Source: Candidatus Aminicenantota bacterium
GTDB taxonomy: Bacteria; Acidobacteriota; Aminicenantia; Aminicenantales; UBA4085
Direction: 5' to 3'
NCBI GenBank assembly: GCA_026393895.1
Contig: JAPKZG010000042.1
Location: 1 to 50,355, forward strand
Length of the DNA stretch: 50,355 bases
A program made the translations under genes and the position numbers. Positions within the stretch are counted from its first letter, which is position 1; every line of letters begins with the position of its first letter. The notes below the pieces were generated by a model that was given only the letters and a program-made list of their open reading frames with translations, ran no database searches and was not told the origin of the DNA. Positions 34,278 through 41,952 of this stretch are shown piece after piece.

Positions 34278-35519
34278 TTAGAAAACATAGCCGCAGGACA
34301 ACGAAACTCTCAGAGCGGTCAAACGGTTGCCCGAATCCGCCGCGGAACCGGTCAAGGCCCCGAGGTCGAGGCGGAACGGGCCGATTTCCAGCCCGATGCC
34401 GAAGGCGACGGACAGATAAGCCGAGCGCGGATTCGTTGTCGGTTGGGGGTCGTAAACGAAACCGAAACGGAACGGGGACGCTGCTTTTCTTCCGAACAGC
34501 CGGAATTCCGCTTCATATTCTCCGCCCGCCGAGACGCGGACGACGTCGCGGAAAGCGCGGGTTTGGGATTCTCCCAGCCAAACGGCTTGATAGGAAGACC
34601 ATCGCAGCCAGGAGATATCGACGGCGGTGCGAAGCCGTTCGTTGTGTTTCACGGTCAACCCGGCCCCGACGACGAGCGGACGCTCGAAGGAATCGGCGGA
34701 TTCGCCCCGGATCGAAATGTCCGTTCCCAGGAGCGGGGCTTCATACCGGTCGACGGTCGCGGTTTTGGCTTCAAGCGCGGAGGGCGTCCGGAACGTCAAG
34801 GCGGCCCGGATCGACGGGAAAATCTCCAAATACGCGCCGCCGTTGACGGAGAAACCGCGGAGGGTGACGGATTTCGTGCTCGTAAATTTATAGCCCCAGG
34901 CGTTCTCGTCCTCCAGAAATTCCGTCTTGAGCCGGCCCGAATCGACGTTCAAGCCGAGACCGATTCCCAGGCGGGATGATAAGCGGAGGGACGCGGCCAG
35001 GTGGAACGTCCGAAGGAAACCGGCCTGTTCGAATCGAATCGTGTAAAGCCGGATTTGGGCGTAATCTTCATAGGCCTCGGTGGCGGGCCGATCGTAATAT
35101 TCGGAGTTGAAGACGGCCGCGGCGACGGCGAACCGGCCCGAGTGAAAGGAGAGGGCGGCGTGGTCGCCGGAAAAAAGGTTGCCCCCGACCGGGAGGTCGG
35201 TCGTCAGGACCCCGGAATTGACCGGGCCGAATTTCATCGCCGTGGCGTACTGAAACGATCCCCCCAACGTAAACGTCCATTTTGGAAGCGTGACGAGGAG
35301 CGCCGGATTGGCCGGCGAAACGGTCGCATCCGTCCCCCAGGCGAAGGCGGTTTGGCCGCGACCGAGAGCGGCCGCTCCGACATAAGGAAAAGAGTTCCAG
35401 GTGCGGAATGGAGCTTCGTCCGTATACTGGCCGGGGTCGAATTGGGCCCGGACAGGAAGTCCGGCGACGAAAATCAAGGCGAGGCCGATGAGACATTTCC
35501 CCGGAAACGGCCGTTTCAT
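34278..35519 (-). CDS. Outer-membrane beta-barrel protein (FadL/PorV/UPF0164-like)
   Basis: The 413-aa protein has a signal peptide (MKRPFPGKCLIGLALIFVAGLPVRAQ) and then alternating amphipathic beta strands ending in a terminal aromatic (LSCGYVF), as required for barrel assembly. The segment GAAALGRGQTAFAWGTDATVSPANPALL resembles the N-terminal plug of FadL/PorV/UPF0164 proteins (N-P-A-G/A-L motif). The ATG at 35519 is chosen because the signal peptide starts there. The ligand is unknown; FadL relatives import hydrophobic compounds and PorV relatives help secretion. It lies 10 nt before the M14 gene and may be co-expressed with it. Confidence 0.85.
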   Translation of the reverse strand: MKRPFPGKCLIGLALIFVAGLPVRAQFDPGQYTDEAPFRTWNSFPYVGAAALGRGQTAFAWGTDATVSPANPALLVTLPKWTFTLGGSFQYATAMKFGPVNSGVLTTDLPVGGNLFSGDHAALSFHSGRFAVAAAVFNSEYYDRPATEAYEDYAQIRLYTIRFEQAGFLRTFHLAASLRLSSRLGIGLGLNVDSGRLKTEFLEDENAWGYKFTSTKSVTLRGFSVNGGAYLEIFPSIRAALTFRTPSALEAKTATVDRYEAPLLGTDISIRGESADSFERPLVVGAGLTVKHNERLRTAVDISWLRWSSYQAVWLGESQTRAFRDVVRVSAGGEYEAEFRLFGRKAASPFRFGFVYDPQPTTNPRSAYLSVAFGIGLEIGPFRLDLGALTGSAADSGNRLTALRVSLSCGYVF

Positions 35520-35528
35520 GCTGTCCCG

Positions 35529-35558
35529 AGTATAATGCCCGGTCTCCCCGGAATGCAA
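35529..35558 (-). promoter_or_regulatory. Promoter of the barrel-M14 operon, nearly leaderless
   Basis: On the minus strand TTGCAT (35558-35553) and TATACT (35534-35529) are separated by 18 nt. Only 9 nt separate the -10 from the ATG at 35519, so the mRNA would start about 2-3 nt before the start codon. No ribosome-binding site is seen. Confidence 0.6.
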
Positions 35559-35641
35559 CCGCTTCCCGGGAACCGGCCGCCCGTCTGATTTCCGGGTCGG
35601 AGTCGCGCGGTTTGGCGCCGAAGATCCGGCCGCGGTCCCGT

Positions 35642-36142
35642 TCACTCGCCGGAGAGACGGTCAAACCACTCGGCCAAAGCCGCCTTGTCCAGGCCGCCGA
35701 CCTGCTTGTGCCGGATGAATCCTTTTTTGTCGATGATGAACGTCGTCGGGATGTATTGGCCCGGGTTGAACGCCCGGATCAGCCCCTCGGTCGCGAACAC
35801 GACCGGATAGGTCATTTGGTATTTTTGAACGAAATCCCGAAGCTTTGCCGGCGAAACGTCGTCCACGGAAAATCCAAGGATTTCAATCCCCTTGGTTTTG
35901 TTCTCGTCATAAAAGGCCACGAAATCGGGGATCTCCGCCCGGCAGGGGGGGCACCAGGTCGCCCAGAAATTGACGATGACGATTTTTCCCTTAAGAGCGG
36001 TGGAATCCAGGAGATTGCCGTTGATGTCCGTCACGGTAAATACCGGCGCCGGAGTTCCCCGGCCGGGAGATTCGGCCGCGCAGGCGGCCCCGGAAAGAAG
36101 CAGGGCCCCGGCCAAAAGAGCGATCGGGAGTATGATTTTCAT
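35642..36142 (-). CDS. TlpA/ResA-type thiol-disulfide oxidoreductase
   Basis: Periplasmic thioredoxin-fold protein of 166 aa with a signal peptide ending near SGAACAAES. The active site WCPPC (C64, C67) follows VIVNFWATW; the cis-Pro loop is YIPTTFIIDKKG. The GFSVDD segment and central insertion mark the TlpA/ResA/AhpC-TSA group that reduces cytochrome c apoproteins or other periplasmic disulfides. It has its own strong promoter and AAAGGA site and lies 122 nt upstream of the barrel gene start, so it is probably a single gene. No cytochrome maturation genes are in the window. Confidence 0.92.
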   Translation of the reverse strand: MKIILPIALLAGALLLSGAACAAESPGRGTPAPVFTVTDINGNLLDSTALKGKIVIVNFWATWCPPCRAEIPDFVAFYDENKTKGIEILGFSVDDVSPAKLRDFVQKYQMTYPVVFATEGLIRAFNPGQYIPTTFIIDKKGFIRHKQVGGLDKAALAEWFDRLSGE

Positions 36143-36176
36143 ATTAAAAATCCTTTATATAAACAAATCATTATAT

Positions 36177-36204
36177 ATTATACGCGTCGTATGTAAAAAA
36201 TCAA
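36177..36204 (-). promoter_or_regulatory. Promoter of tlpA with an inverted repeat in the spacer
   Basis: On the minus strand TTGATT (36204-36199) and a perfect TATAAT (36182-36177) are separated by 16 nt. The spacer and -10 edge contain an inverted repeat (ATACG...CGTAT around 36182-36192) that could be an operator. The following leader is AT-rich and carries AAAGGA before the ATG. Confidence 0.7.
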
Positions 36205-36212
36205 GTCATAAT

Positions 36213-36348
36213 GCCCTAGCTAAGGGTCGCGTAGGACTTCCCTCGCACCGAAGCGTGGGGAGGGCTTAAGGGGGGAAGGGGGGAACCCAGCCCTAGCTTC
36301 CTAAGGTCGCGTAGGGCGAGCAAAGCCTCGAAAAGGGTTCCCCCTCAA
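36213..36348. repeat. Intergenic repeat locus with two units and inverted arms
   Basis: Two copies beginning GCCCTAGC (36213 and 36290) each contain GGTCGCGTAGG (36225-36235 and 36305-36315), the core of the repeat family seen at 11.6, 39.7 and 45.7 kb. The second unit is bracketed by GGGGGAACCC (36279-36288) and its complement GGGTTCCCCC (36335-36344), the same arms that form the hairpin at 11401-11440. It lies between the tlpA promoter and a GGDEF gene remnant. Confidence 0.75.
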
Positions 36349-36354
36349 GGGAGT

Positions 36355-36629
36355 TCAGGCGCCGACGAAATCGGTTTCGATGCGGTCGCGGCCGTTGTTC
36401 TTGGCGGCGTAGAGAACCTGGTCGGCCAGGGCGAGGAGTTCCAGGGATGATTTCTCGTTGGTCGGACGGATGGTGGCCGCCCCGATGCTGACCGTCAGGA
36501 ATTTTTTTTGCAGCAGGGTTTTTTTATGGGCGATACGCAAATTCTCGATCGCGTCCCGAATGGCCAGAGCCACGAATATGCGCTCGAAAAGACTTCCGCC
36601 GTCCGGCTTGAAAAACGAAAAAATTTTTT
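36355..36629 (-). pseudogene. Remnant of a GGDEF (diguanylate cyclase) domain
   Basis: The frame encodes the C-terminal half of a GGDEF domain: ALAIRDAIENLRIAHKK, FLTVSIGAATIRPTNEKSS, LLALADQVLYAAKNNGRDRIET, ending in TGA. The GGDEF signature itself and everything before it are absent; upstream the frame runs into porB in another phase. There is no start codon with a ribosome-binding site. It therefore looks like a gene fragment left after a rearrangement, abutting the porB 3' end on one side and the repeat locus on the other. A short expressed peptide cannot be excluded but is unlikely to make c-di-GMP. Confidence 0.8.
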
Positions 36630-37529
36630 TCAACCGGCGTTCACCTTCTTCAGGAGCCGCTCCCAGTTGCGGTCGACTTCGGCCTGGATGGCCGCGATCG
36701 CCTCCGGTTTTAAATGGCGGAACCGGCCCTGGAGCTTGATGTAATCGTCGATCGGTTTCTTGTTCTGGACCTTGATGTTGAGGGTGTATTTCTCGCCGTA
36801 TTCGACCTCGTAGAGAGGGAAATAACAATTCTGGACGACCATACGAGCCAGCTTCACCGCGTCTTCGGGGCGACTTTTCCAGCCCGTTGGGCAGGGGGCG
36901 AAGATGTGCAGGAAGCGCGTCCCCTTTGTGTTTTTCGCCCGGACCGCCTTCTTGTATAAATCTTCGGGATAGGCGATCGAGGCCGTGGCCTGGTAGGGGA
37001 TCCGGTGGGCGGCGATGATCGCGTCGATGTCTTTTTTCGGCTGGTTCTTGGGGAACTTGACCGGCGTCGTCGTCGTCCAGGCGCCGGTCGGTGTGGCCGA
37101 CGACCGCTGGATGCCCGTGTTCATATAGGCCTCGTTGTCGTAGCAGACGTAGAGGATGTCGTCGTTGCGTTCGGCCGCGCCGCTGAGGGCCTGGAGCCCG
37201 ATGTCAAACGTTCCGCCGTCGCCGGCCCAGGCGATGACTTGGGTTTCGGTATCGCCGACCATTTCCAGCCCCGCTTTGACCCCGGTCGCGGTCGACGCCG
37301 CCGTTTCGAAGGCGCAGTGATAAACCGGGATGCCCATGCAGGAATGTGGAAACGCGCCGTCAATGACGGCCCAGCAGCAGGCCGGGATGCAGATGACGGT
37401 CCTTTTGCCGAAACCCTTGAGGACGTAGCGGAGGGCGAGGTTGGCCCCGCAGCCCTGGCAGGCCAGGTTGCCCGACCCGACGAGCTCCTCTTCCGGAAGC
37501 GTCAGCTTCATCTTCTTTTCTTTGCTCAT
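36630..37529 (-). CDS. porB: Pyruvate:ferredoxin oxidoreductase, beta subunit
   Basis: TPP-binding subunit of the heterotetrameric enzyme that converts pyruvate and CoA to acetyl-CoA, CO2 and reduced ferredoxin. The 299-aa protein has GNLACQGCGANLALRYVLK, VICIPACCWAVIDGAFP, the TPP motif GDGGTFDIGLQALSGAAER with YDNEAYMNTG, and QRSSATPTGAWTTTTP, all typical of archaeal/Thermotoga-type PorB. Cysteines of the proximal cluster (C-x2-C near residue 24 and a later Cys) are present. Its ATG overlaps the porA stop by 4 nt. It is the last gene of porG-porD-porA-porB. Substrate could in principle be another 2-oxoacid, but PorB-like motifs favour pyruvate. Confidence 0.93.
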   Translation of the reverse strand: MSKEKKMKLTLPEEELVGSGNLACQGCGANLALRYVLKGFGKRTVICIPACCWAVIDGAFPHSCMGIPVYHCAFETAASTATGVKAGLEMVGDTETQVIAWAGDGGTFDIGLQALSGAAERNDDILYVCYDNEAYMNTGIQRSSATPTGAWTTTTPVKFPKNQPKKDIDAIIAAHRIPYQATASIAYPEDLYKKAVRAKNTKGTRFLHIFAPCPTGWKSRPEDAVKLARMVVQNCYFPLYEVEYGEKYTLNIKVQNKKPIDDYIKLQGRFRHLKPEAIAAIQAEVDRNWERLLKKVNAG

Positions 37530-38680
37530 TTTTTGACTCCGATCCAGTTGATCTCCTCGGCGGGCGTGTCCTGCCGGCGGGTGATGTCGACGACCTCGCG
37601 GAAGGATCCCACGGTGATGTCGCGGCCGCCCAATCCGGCGATGAACCCGAAGACGGGCGCCTTTGAATCGGACCCGTTCAGGGCTGATTTCACTTCCTGG
37701 CAGAAGATCCCGTGATAACCGTAGGAAATGTTCCGGTCCAGGACGGCGACCTTGGCCGCCTTGGCCAGAATCCGGCGGACGTCGGCGAAGGGGAACGGCC
37801 GGAACATCTTGATCCGGAGGTTACCGACCTTGAGCCCCTCCTTCCTCATTTCGTCGACGGCGACCCGGGCCGTGTAGCCCGCCGTACCGGACGTCACGAG
37901 GATGATTTCGGCGTCGTCGCACCGGTAGGGGTCGACCGCCTCGAGCCGGCGGCCGAAGATTTTTTCGAACTCCCGTCCCGTCTTGTCGAACAGGGCGGGG
38001 ACTTTTTCCATGTCCTTCTGCAGTTTGTAACGAAGCTCGAAATAATGCTCCGGGCCGGTTAAGCCGTCGAAGGCGCAGGGCGCGTCCGGCGTCAACCGGG
38101 CGTACGGTTTGTAGGGGGGGAGATACGCGTCGACTTTGTCTTGGTCGGGGATGTTCACGACCTCATAGGTGTGGGAAAGGGCGAAGGCGTCGAGGACGAC
38201 CATGCTCGGAATCCCGACGGTTTCGGAAATTTTGAAGGCCTGGATGGTCGTGTCAACGACTTCCTGGTTGCTCGAGCAGTAAAACTGCATCCAGCCCGTG
38301 TCCCGCTGGCTCAAACTGTCGTTCTGGTCCGTCCAGATCGACCAGCCGGGGGCCATGGCCCGGTTGATGTTGCCCATCACGATCGGGAGCCGCCCGCCGG
38401 AGGCCCAATGGAGCATTTCGTGCATCAAGGCCAGTCCCTGGGACGAGGTCGCGGTGAACGTCCGGGCGCCGGCGATGGAAGCGCCGATGCAGGCGGCCAT
38501 GGCCGAATGTTCGGATTCGACCTTGATGAACTTCGCCTGGAGCGTCCCGTCGGCGCACATTTCCGAAAGCAGCTCTACGACCTGCGTCTGGGGCGTGATC
38601 GGGTAGGCGGCGATGACCTGGGACCGGGAGAGCATCGCCCCGTAGGATAGGGCGTGGTTGCCCATGATGACTTTCTTCAT
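37526..38680 (-). CDS. porA: Pyruvate:ferredoxin oxidoreductase, alpha subunit
   Basis: The 384-aa subunit has the PP-domain motif VIAAYPITPQTQVVELLSE near the N-terminus, SEHSAMAACIGASIAGARTFTATSSQGLALMHEML, and later VTSGTAGYTARVAVDEMRKEGLKVG and LRIKMFRPFPFADVRRIL, as in PorA. The start at 38680 (MKKVIMGNHALSYG) is chosen; the in-frame sequence upstream is a shadow of porD. Its ATG overlaps the porD stop by 4 nt (ATGA), and its stop overlaps porB the same way, so the four subunits are translationally coupled. Together with the ferredoxin gene at 27250 it indicates ferredoxin-dependent pyruvate oxidation in an anaerobe. Confidence 0.94.
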   Translation of the reverse strand: MKKVIMGNHALSYGAMLSRSQVIAAYPITPQTQVVELLSEMCADGTLQAKFIKVESEHSAMAACIGASIAGARTFTATSSQGLALMHEMLHWASGGRLPIVMGNINRAMAPGWSIWTDQNDSLSQRDTGWMQFYCSSNQEVVDTTIQAFKISETVGIPSMVVLDAFALSHTYEVVNIPDQDKVDAYLPPYKPYARLTPDAPCAFDGLTGPEHYFELRYKLQKDMEKVPALFDKTGREFEKIFGRRLEAVDPYRCDDAEIILVTSGTAGYTARVAVDEMRKEGLKVGNLRIKMFRPFPFADVRRILAKAAKVAVLDRNISYGYHGIFCQEVKSALNGSDSKAPVFGFIAGLGGRDITVGSFREVVDITRRQDTPAEEINWIGVKK

Positions 38681-38976
38681 TTCCGTTCCTCCACCATGAC
38701 GATGCATTTCGTCGGGCATTCCTCGGCGCATATCCCGCAACCCTTGCAGAAATCGTAGTCGACGACGGGCCATTCGTTTTCGATCAGGATGGACATGTCC
38801 GGGCAGAATTTCCAGCAGATCCCGCACTGGATGCATTCCTCGAGCTTGATCTCCGGCCGGATGTTCCGCCACGAGCCGGTCTTGTTCCAGAGCATCGAGC
38901 CCTGGGACATGGGCATCGTCGGCATGTCTTTTTCGGATTCGTAGACGATCTTTTTCGCGTCTCTTTTTTTCGGCAT
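38677..38976 (-). CDS. porD: Pyruvate:ferredoxin oxidoreductase, delta (ferredoxin-like) subunit
   Basis: The 99-aa iron-sulfur subunit carries two [4Fe-4S] motifs, CIQCGICWKFCPDMS and CKGCGICAEECPTKC, after an N-terminal segment with NIRPEIKLEE. It passes electrons from the TPP site to external ferredoxin. The ATG at 38976 is preferred because GAGGGG lies 7 nt upstream; a TTG at 38991 overlapping the porG stop (TTGA) is an alternative giving five more residues. Order and overlaps (porG-porD-porA-porB) match archaeal and Thermotoga operons. Confidence 0.94.
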   Translation of the reverse strand: MPKKRDAKKIVYESEKDMPTMPMSQGSMLWNKTGSWRNIRPEIKLEECIQCGICWKFCPDMSILIENEWPVVDYDFCKGCGICAEECPTKCIVMVEERK

Positions 38977-38987
38977 GACGGTTCCCC

Positions 38988-39542
38988 TCAAGCGATGGCC
39001 CCGGCTTGCTCGTAGGCTTCGGCCGCGGCTTTCTGGTTGGCTTCGGGCTTGATGGAGATCGCTTCGGCGATCGCGCCGAGCAGCGACTCGAGCTTGGTGA
39101 ACCCGAAGACCCTGATGACCGCCCCGACGATCGCCGTGTTGACGATCGGCGCGGCCAGGGATCCGAGCTTGTTCCGGACGGCGATTTCGGTCGCGTTGAT
39201 CGTCGAAACCCTGAACTTGGCCGGGAATTTGAAATGGCCGGCCGGCTTGTCGCTGTTGATAAGGATCCGGCCGCCGTCCTTGAGACCCTCGGTGACGTCG
39301 ATGGCCTCGACCAGGGTCGGGTCGACGACGATGACGTGGTCGGGGGCGTAGATCCGGCTCTTGTCGTAGATCGGCTTGTCGTCGATGCGGATGAAGGCCA
39401 CGACCGGCGAGCCGCGGCGTTCCACGCCGAATTCGGGGTAGGCTTGGACGTAGTTGCCCTCCTTGGCGAGGGCGTCGGCCAGGATATTTGAGGCGACGAC
39501 CGTGCCTTGGCCGCCCCGGCCGTGGAAACGGATTTCGACCAT
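38988..39542 (-). CDS. porG: Pyruvate:ferredoxin oxidoreductase, gamma subunit
   Basis: First gene of the por operon, 184 aa. The N-terminal VEIRFHGRGGQGTVVASNILADAL is the hallmark of the gamma/catalytic POR family, followed by YPEFGVERRGSPVVAFIRI and an INATEIAVRNKLG segment. The subunit is thought to help bind CoA. The ATG at 39542 has AAAGGAG about 8 nt upstream, which decides the start; an in-frame ATG at 39593 only adds residues unlike the family. A TTGACT and TAATCG lie upstream, but the spacing is not convincing, so no promoter is called. Confidence 0.94.
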   Translation of the reverse strand: MVEIRFHGRGGQGTVVASNILADALAKEGNYVQAYPEFGVERRGSPVVAFIRIDDKPIYDKSRIYAPDHVIVVDPTLVEAIDVTEGLKDGGRILINSDKPAGHFKFPAKFRVSTINATEIAVRNKLGSLAAPIVNTAIVGAVIRVFGFTKLESLLGAIAEAISIKPEANQKAAAEAYEQAGAIA

Positions 39543-39654
39543 GTTTGAGCTCCTTTGATCGATTAGGGAATGACTGGAAGTTTCAAGAGTCAATTAGTTT
39601 AGGCCGGGAGGCACGGCCTGTCAAGCGACGGGGGACCTCGTCATCCGACGCGAA

Positions 39655-39900
39655 ATCTCCCTGTGGCTTTGCCGCCCTATGCGACCCTCGGGAGCAAGGG
39701 CCCTCCTGCCGCACCCTAGTTCCGAAAGGTCGCCAAGGGCCAGCCCACACACCAAGGATCGTGAAGGACGGGCCCTCGCGCTAAGAAGCGGGGAGGACTG
39801 CCCCCTGATTCGCAAGGCTCATGTAGGGCGGCGGGCCCTCGCGCTAAGAAGCGGGGAGGACTGCCCTAGCTCCCAAGGGTCGCGTAGGACTGCAAAGCCC
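39655..39900. repeat. Intergenic repeat array in the 440-nt gap between porG and the M6 peptidase
   Basis: At least three degenerate plus-strand units are present. Two share an exact 35-bp segment (39769-39803 and 39832-39866, 63 bp apart), and the third contains GGTCGCGTAGGACTGCAAAG (39878-39897). A reverse copy (16 of 20 core bases) lies at 39667-39686. The units resemble those at 11.6, 36.2 and 45.7 kb. Apart from this array and the promoter at 39910-39938 I see no gene in 39543-39982. Confidence 0.85.
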
Positions 39901-39909
39901 TCCGCCGAG

Positions 39910-39938
39910 TTGACGAGTTTTTTTCGGTCGTGTATTCT
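39910..39938 (+). promoter_or_regulatory. Promoter of the M6 peptidase operon
   Basis: TTGACG (39910-39915) and TATTCT (39933-39938) are separated by 17 nt, just downstream of the repeat array. Transcription would begin near 39945, about 38 nt before the ATG at 39983, and a GAGAGAGAG site lies in the leader. Confidence 0.72.
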
Positions 39939-39982
39939 AACTCGGATATGGAGAATCACCGTCCTTGACAGAGAGAGAGCCG

Positions 39983-41938
39983 ATGAAAGAAAACATGACG
40001 AAATCGTTGTTTCGAACGGGCGCGGGCAAAAAAGCGATCGTTCGGCTCTTCCTCATCCTGGCGATGACGGGATGGGTGTTCTCGTTGGAACCGCCGACGA
40101 AGGACCAATTGACCAGATACCGCCTGGACGGCTCGCTCGAGCGCCGGATCGCGGACGCGAGAGCCTTCGGCAACGACCGGGTGAACCCGGGGCTCGTTTG
40201 GAATTTTCGGGCCAGAATCGAGAGTTTCCGCCGGGAAGCGCTCGGGATATCCGGCGCGGAGGACATAGACGTCCCGACGTCATTTCCTCCGGATTATCAT
40301 CCGGCGCTCCCGGCCAAGGGAAACATCAAAGTCTTCATCCTGCTCCTCGATTTCCCGGATTTTCCGTCGACCAACACGGCGGCCTCGATCGACGGCAAGA
40401 TCTTAGGCGACGGGGCCGGCGATTTCCCCCGGGAAAGCCTGCGCAATTACTACCGCCGCTCGTCTTACGGACAGCTCGGGATCCAGGGGGCGACGCTGGG
40501 CTGGTACAGGCCGGCTTATACGCGGGCCAATGTCGTAGAGACCGACACGGGACGGGAAAACCTGATCAAGGAAGCCCTTGATTACTTCGACGCCCTGGGC
40601 CATGATTTTTCCCAGTACGACAACGACGGTGACGGCCGGATCGACTATTTCCTGGTCATCTGGACAGGGACGGTCGGCGAATGGGCGAGTTTCTGGTGGG
40701 GATATTTCGCCACTTGGGGTTCGGACTTCGTTCTGGATGGTAAGAGCTTTCAAGGGACGGGCTACTCCTGGCAATGGGAATCCTATTATTACGGCGAGGT
40801 GTTTTCCCCCGGCGTGACGATCCACGAAACAGGTCACGCCCTCGGCCTGCCGGATCTCTACGACTATGACGACTCCGTCGGCCCCCATGGCGGGGTCGGA
40901 GGCCTCGACATCATGGACGGAGACCGGAGCGACCACTGCGGTCTCAGCAAGATGCTTCTCGATTGGCTGACGCCGAAGGTTTGCACCTTCGGGACCCGGA
41001 CGCTGATTCTGCGACCGACGGGGCTCTTCAAGGATGCGGCTATCTTCTGGCCGAAGTTCAACATCGTCGCCCCCTTTGCCGAATTCTTCCTGGTCCAGAA
41101 CAGGTTTCGTGTCGGAAACGACGCGGGACTCCCCGCCGACGGGCTTCTCATCTGGCACGTCGACGCCCGTTGGAACGACGAATGGAACTTTTTTCTCTAC
41201 GACAATTCATACACGGAGCACAAATACGTCCGGCTGATGGAAGCGGACGGGCTGGAGGAAATCGAGAAGAATCGCGGAGCCAACGCCGGCGATTTCTATA
41301 CCCCGGGGGGGGCGTTCAATTCGGGCACGACGCCGAACAGCAACGCGTACGACGGCGCCCGGACGAACGCGTCTGTCGACAAGATCACGGTCTTGGGGCA
41401 GGATATGACCTGCCGGATTTCCTTTGCCGGGAACGTTCTCCAAATCGCCGTCAATGACGCGTCTTGCGGAACGACAAGCCCCCTTCCCGGGACGTATACG
41501 TATCCCGACGGAGCCGATGTTCAGGTTACGGCCCTTCCGGCCCCCCATAACGCCTTTACGGGTTGGACGGGGGACAAAAGCGGCCGGGCGAATCCTGCGA
41601 CCATTCGCATGGACCGCGATAAAAGCGTAACGGCCAACTTCAGGCAGGTCTATCCTCCGGCCAGTTTGACGGCCGTCAGGCTGGAAAACCGTTCCGTGAC
41701 TCAAACCGAGTATATCGTCGACCTGGCCTGGGCCCCTAACCCGGCCAACGAAGGCCTGACGATCACAGGCTACCGCGTTTATCGAGTGTTGGGAGATTCT
41801 TGGGTCAAGATAGCCGACCTCTCCGGCGAGGCGCGGTCCTACCGTCATCGGTCGGTCCCCCAAGAGGCGCAAACCTACGGCGTCGTTGCGGTCGCCGACG
41901 ACGGCACGGAAAGCGACTTCGCCGTGATCGTTAAATAG
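39983..41938 (+). CDS. Secreted M6-family metallopeptidase with repeat and Fn3-like domains
   Basis: Predicted 651-aa extracellular protease of the immune-inhibitor-A/M6 group. A signal peptide (about residues 15-38) is followed by the catalytic domain with VFILLLDFPDFPS, a calcium-type DNDGDGRID loop, the zinc site TIHETGHALGLPDLYDYD and GGLDIMDG. Further motifs FLVQNRFRVG and LLIWHVDA are typical of M6. After it come a divergent InlB-type/Flg_new-like repeat (TYTYPDGADVQVTALPAP...FTGWTGD, ITANF-like end) and a C-terminal fibronectin-III-like domain (YIVDLAWAPN, ITGYRVYRV). The start is placed at ATG 39983 after GAGAGAG; a TTG at 39965 is possible. It ends with TAG, 14 nt before the next gene. 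Confidence 0.93.
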   Translation: MKENMTKSLFRTGAGKKAIVRLFLILAMTGWVFSLEPPTKDQLTRYRLDGSLERRIADARAFGNDRVNPGLVWNFRARIESFRREALGISGAEDIDVPTSFPPDYHPALPAKGNIKVFILLLDFPDFPSTNTAASIDGKILGDGAGDFPRESLRNYYRRSSYGQLGIQGATLGWYRPAYTRANVVETDTGRENLIKEALDYFDALGHDFSQYDNDGDGRIDYFLVIWTGTVGEWASFWWGYFATWGSDFVLDGKSFQGTGYSWQWESYYYGEVFSPGVTIHETGHALGLPDLYDYDDSVGPHGGVGGLDIMDGDRSDHCGLSKMLLDWLTPKVCTFGTRTLILRPTGLFKDAAIFWPKFNIVAPFAEFFLVQNRFRVGNDAGLPADGLLIWHVDARWNDEWNFFLYDNSYTEHKYVRLMEADGLEEIEKNRGANAGDFYTPGGAFNSGTTPNSNAYDGARTNASVDKITVLGQDMTCRISFAGNVLQIAVNDASCGTTSPLPGTYTYPDGADVQVTALPAPHNAFTGWTGDKSGRANPATIRMDRDKSVTANFRQVYPPASLTAVRLENRSVTQTEYIVDLAWAPNPANEGLTITGYRVYRVLGDSWVKIADLSGEARSYRHRSVPQEAQTYGVVAVADDGTESDFAVIVK

Positions 41939-41952
41939 AAAAGGAGAGGACA

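Noticed and set aside
39543-39605. Promoter upstream of porG (TTGACT or TTGAAA with TAATCG)
   Set aside because: Spacing of the hexamers is 15 nt or leads to poor -10 sequences, so no call is made.
39655-39900. CRISPR-like array
   Set aside because: Only two exact copies, unequal and related spacers, no cas genes and no conserved leader; it fits the dispersed repeat family better.
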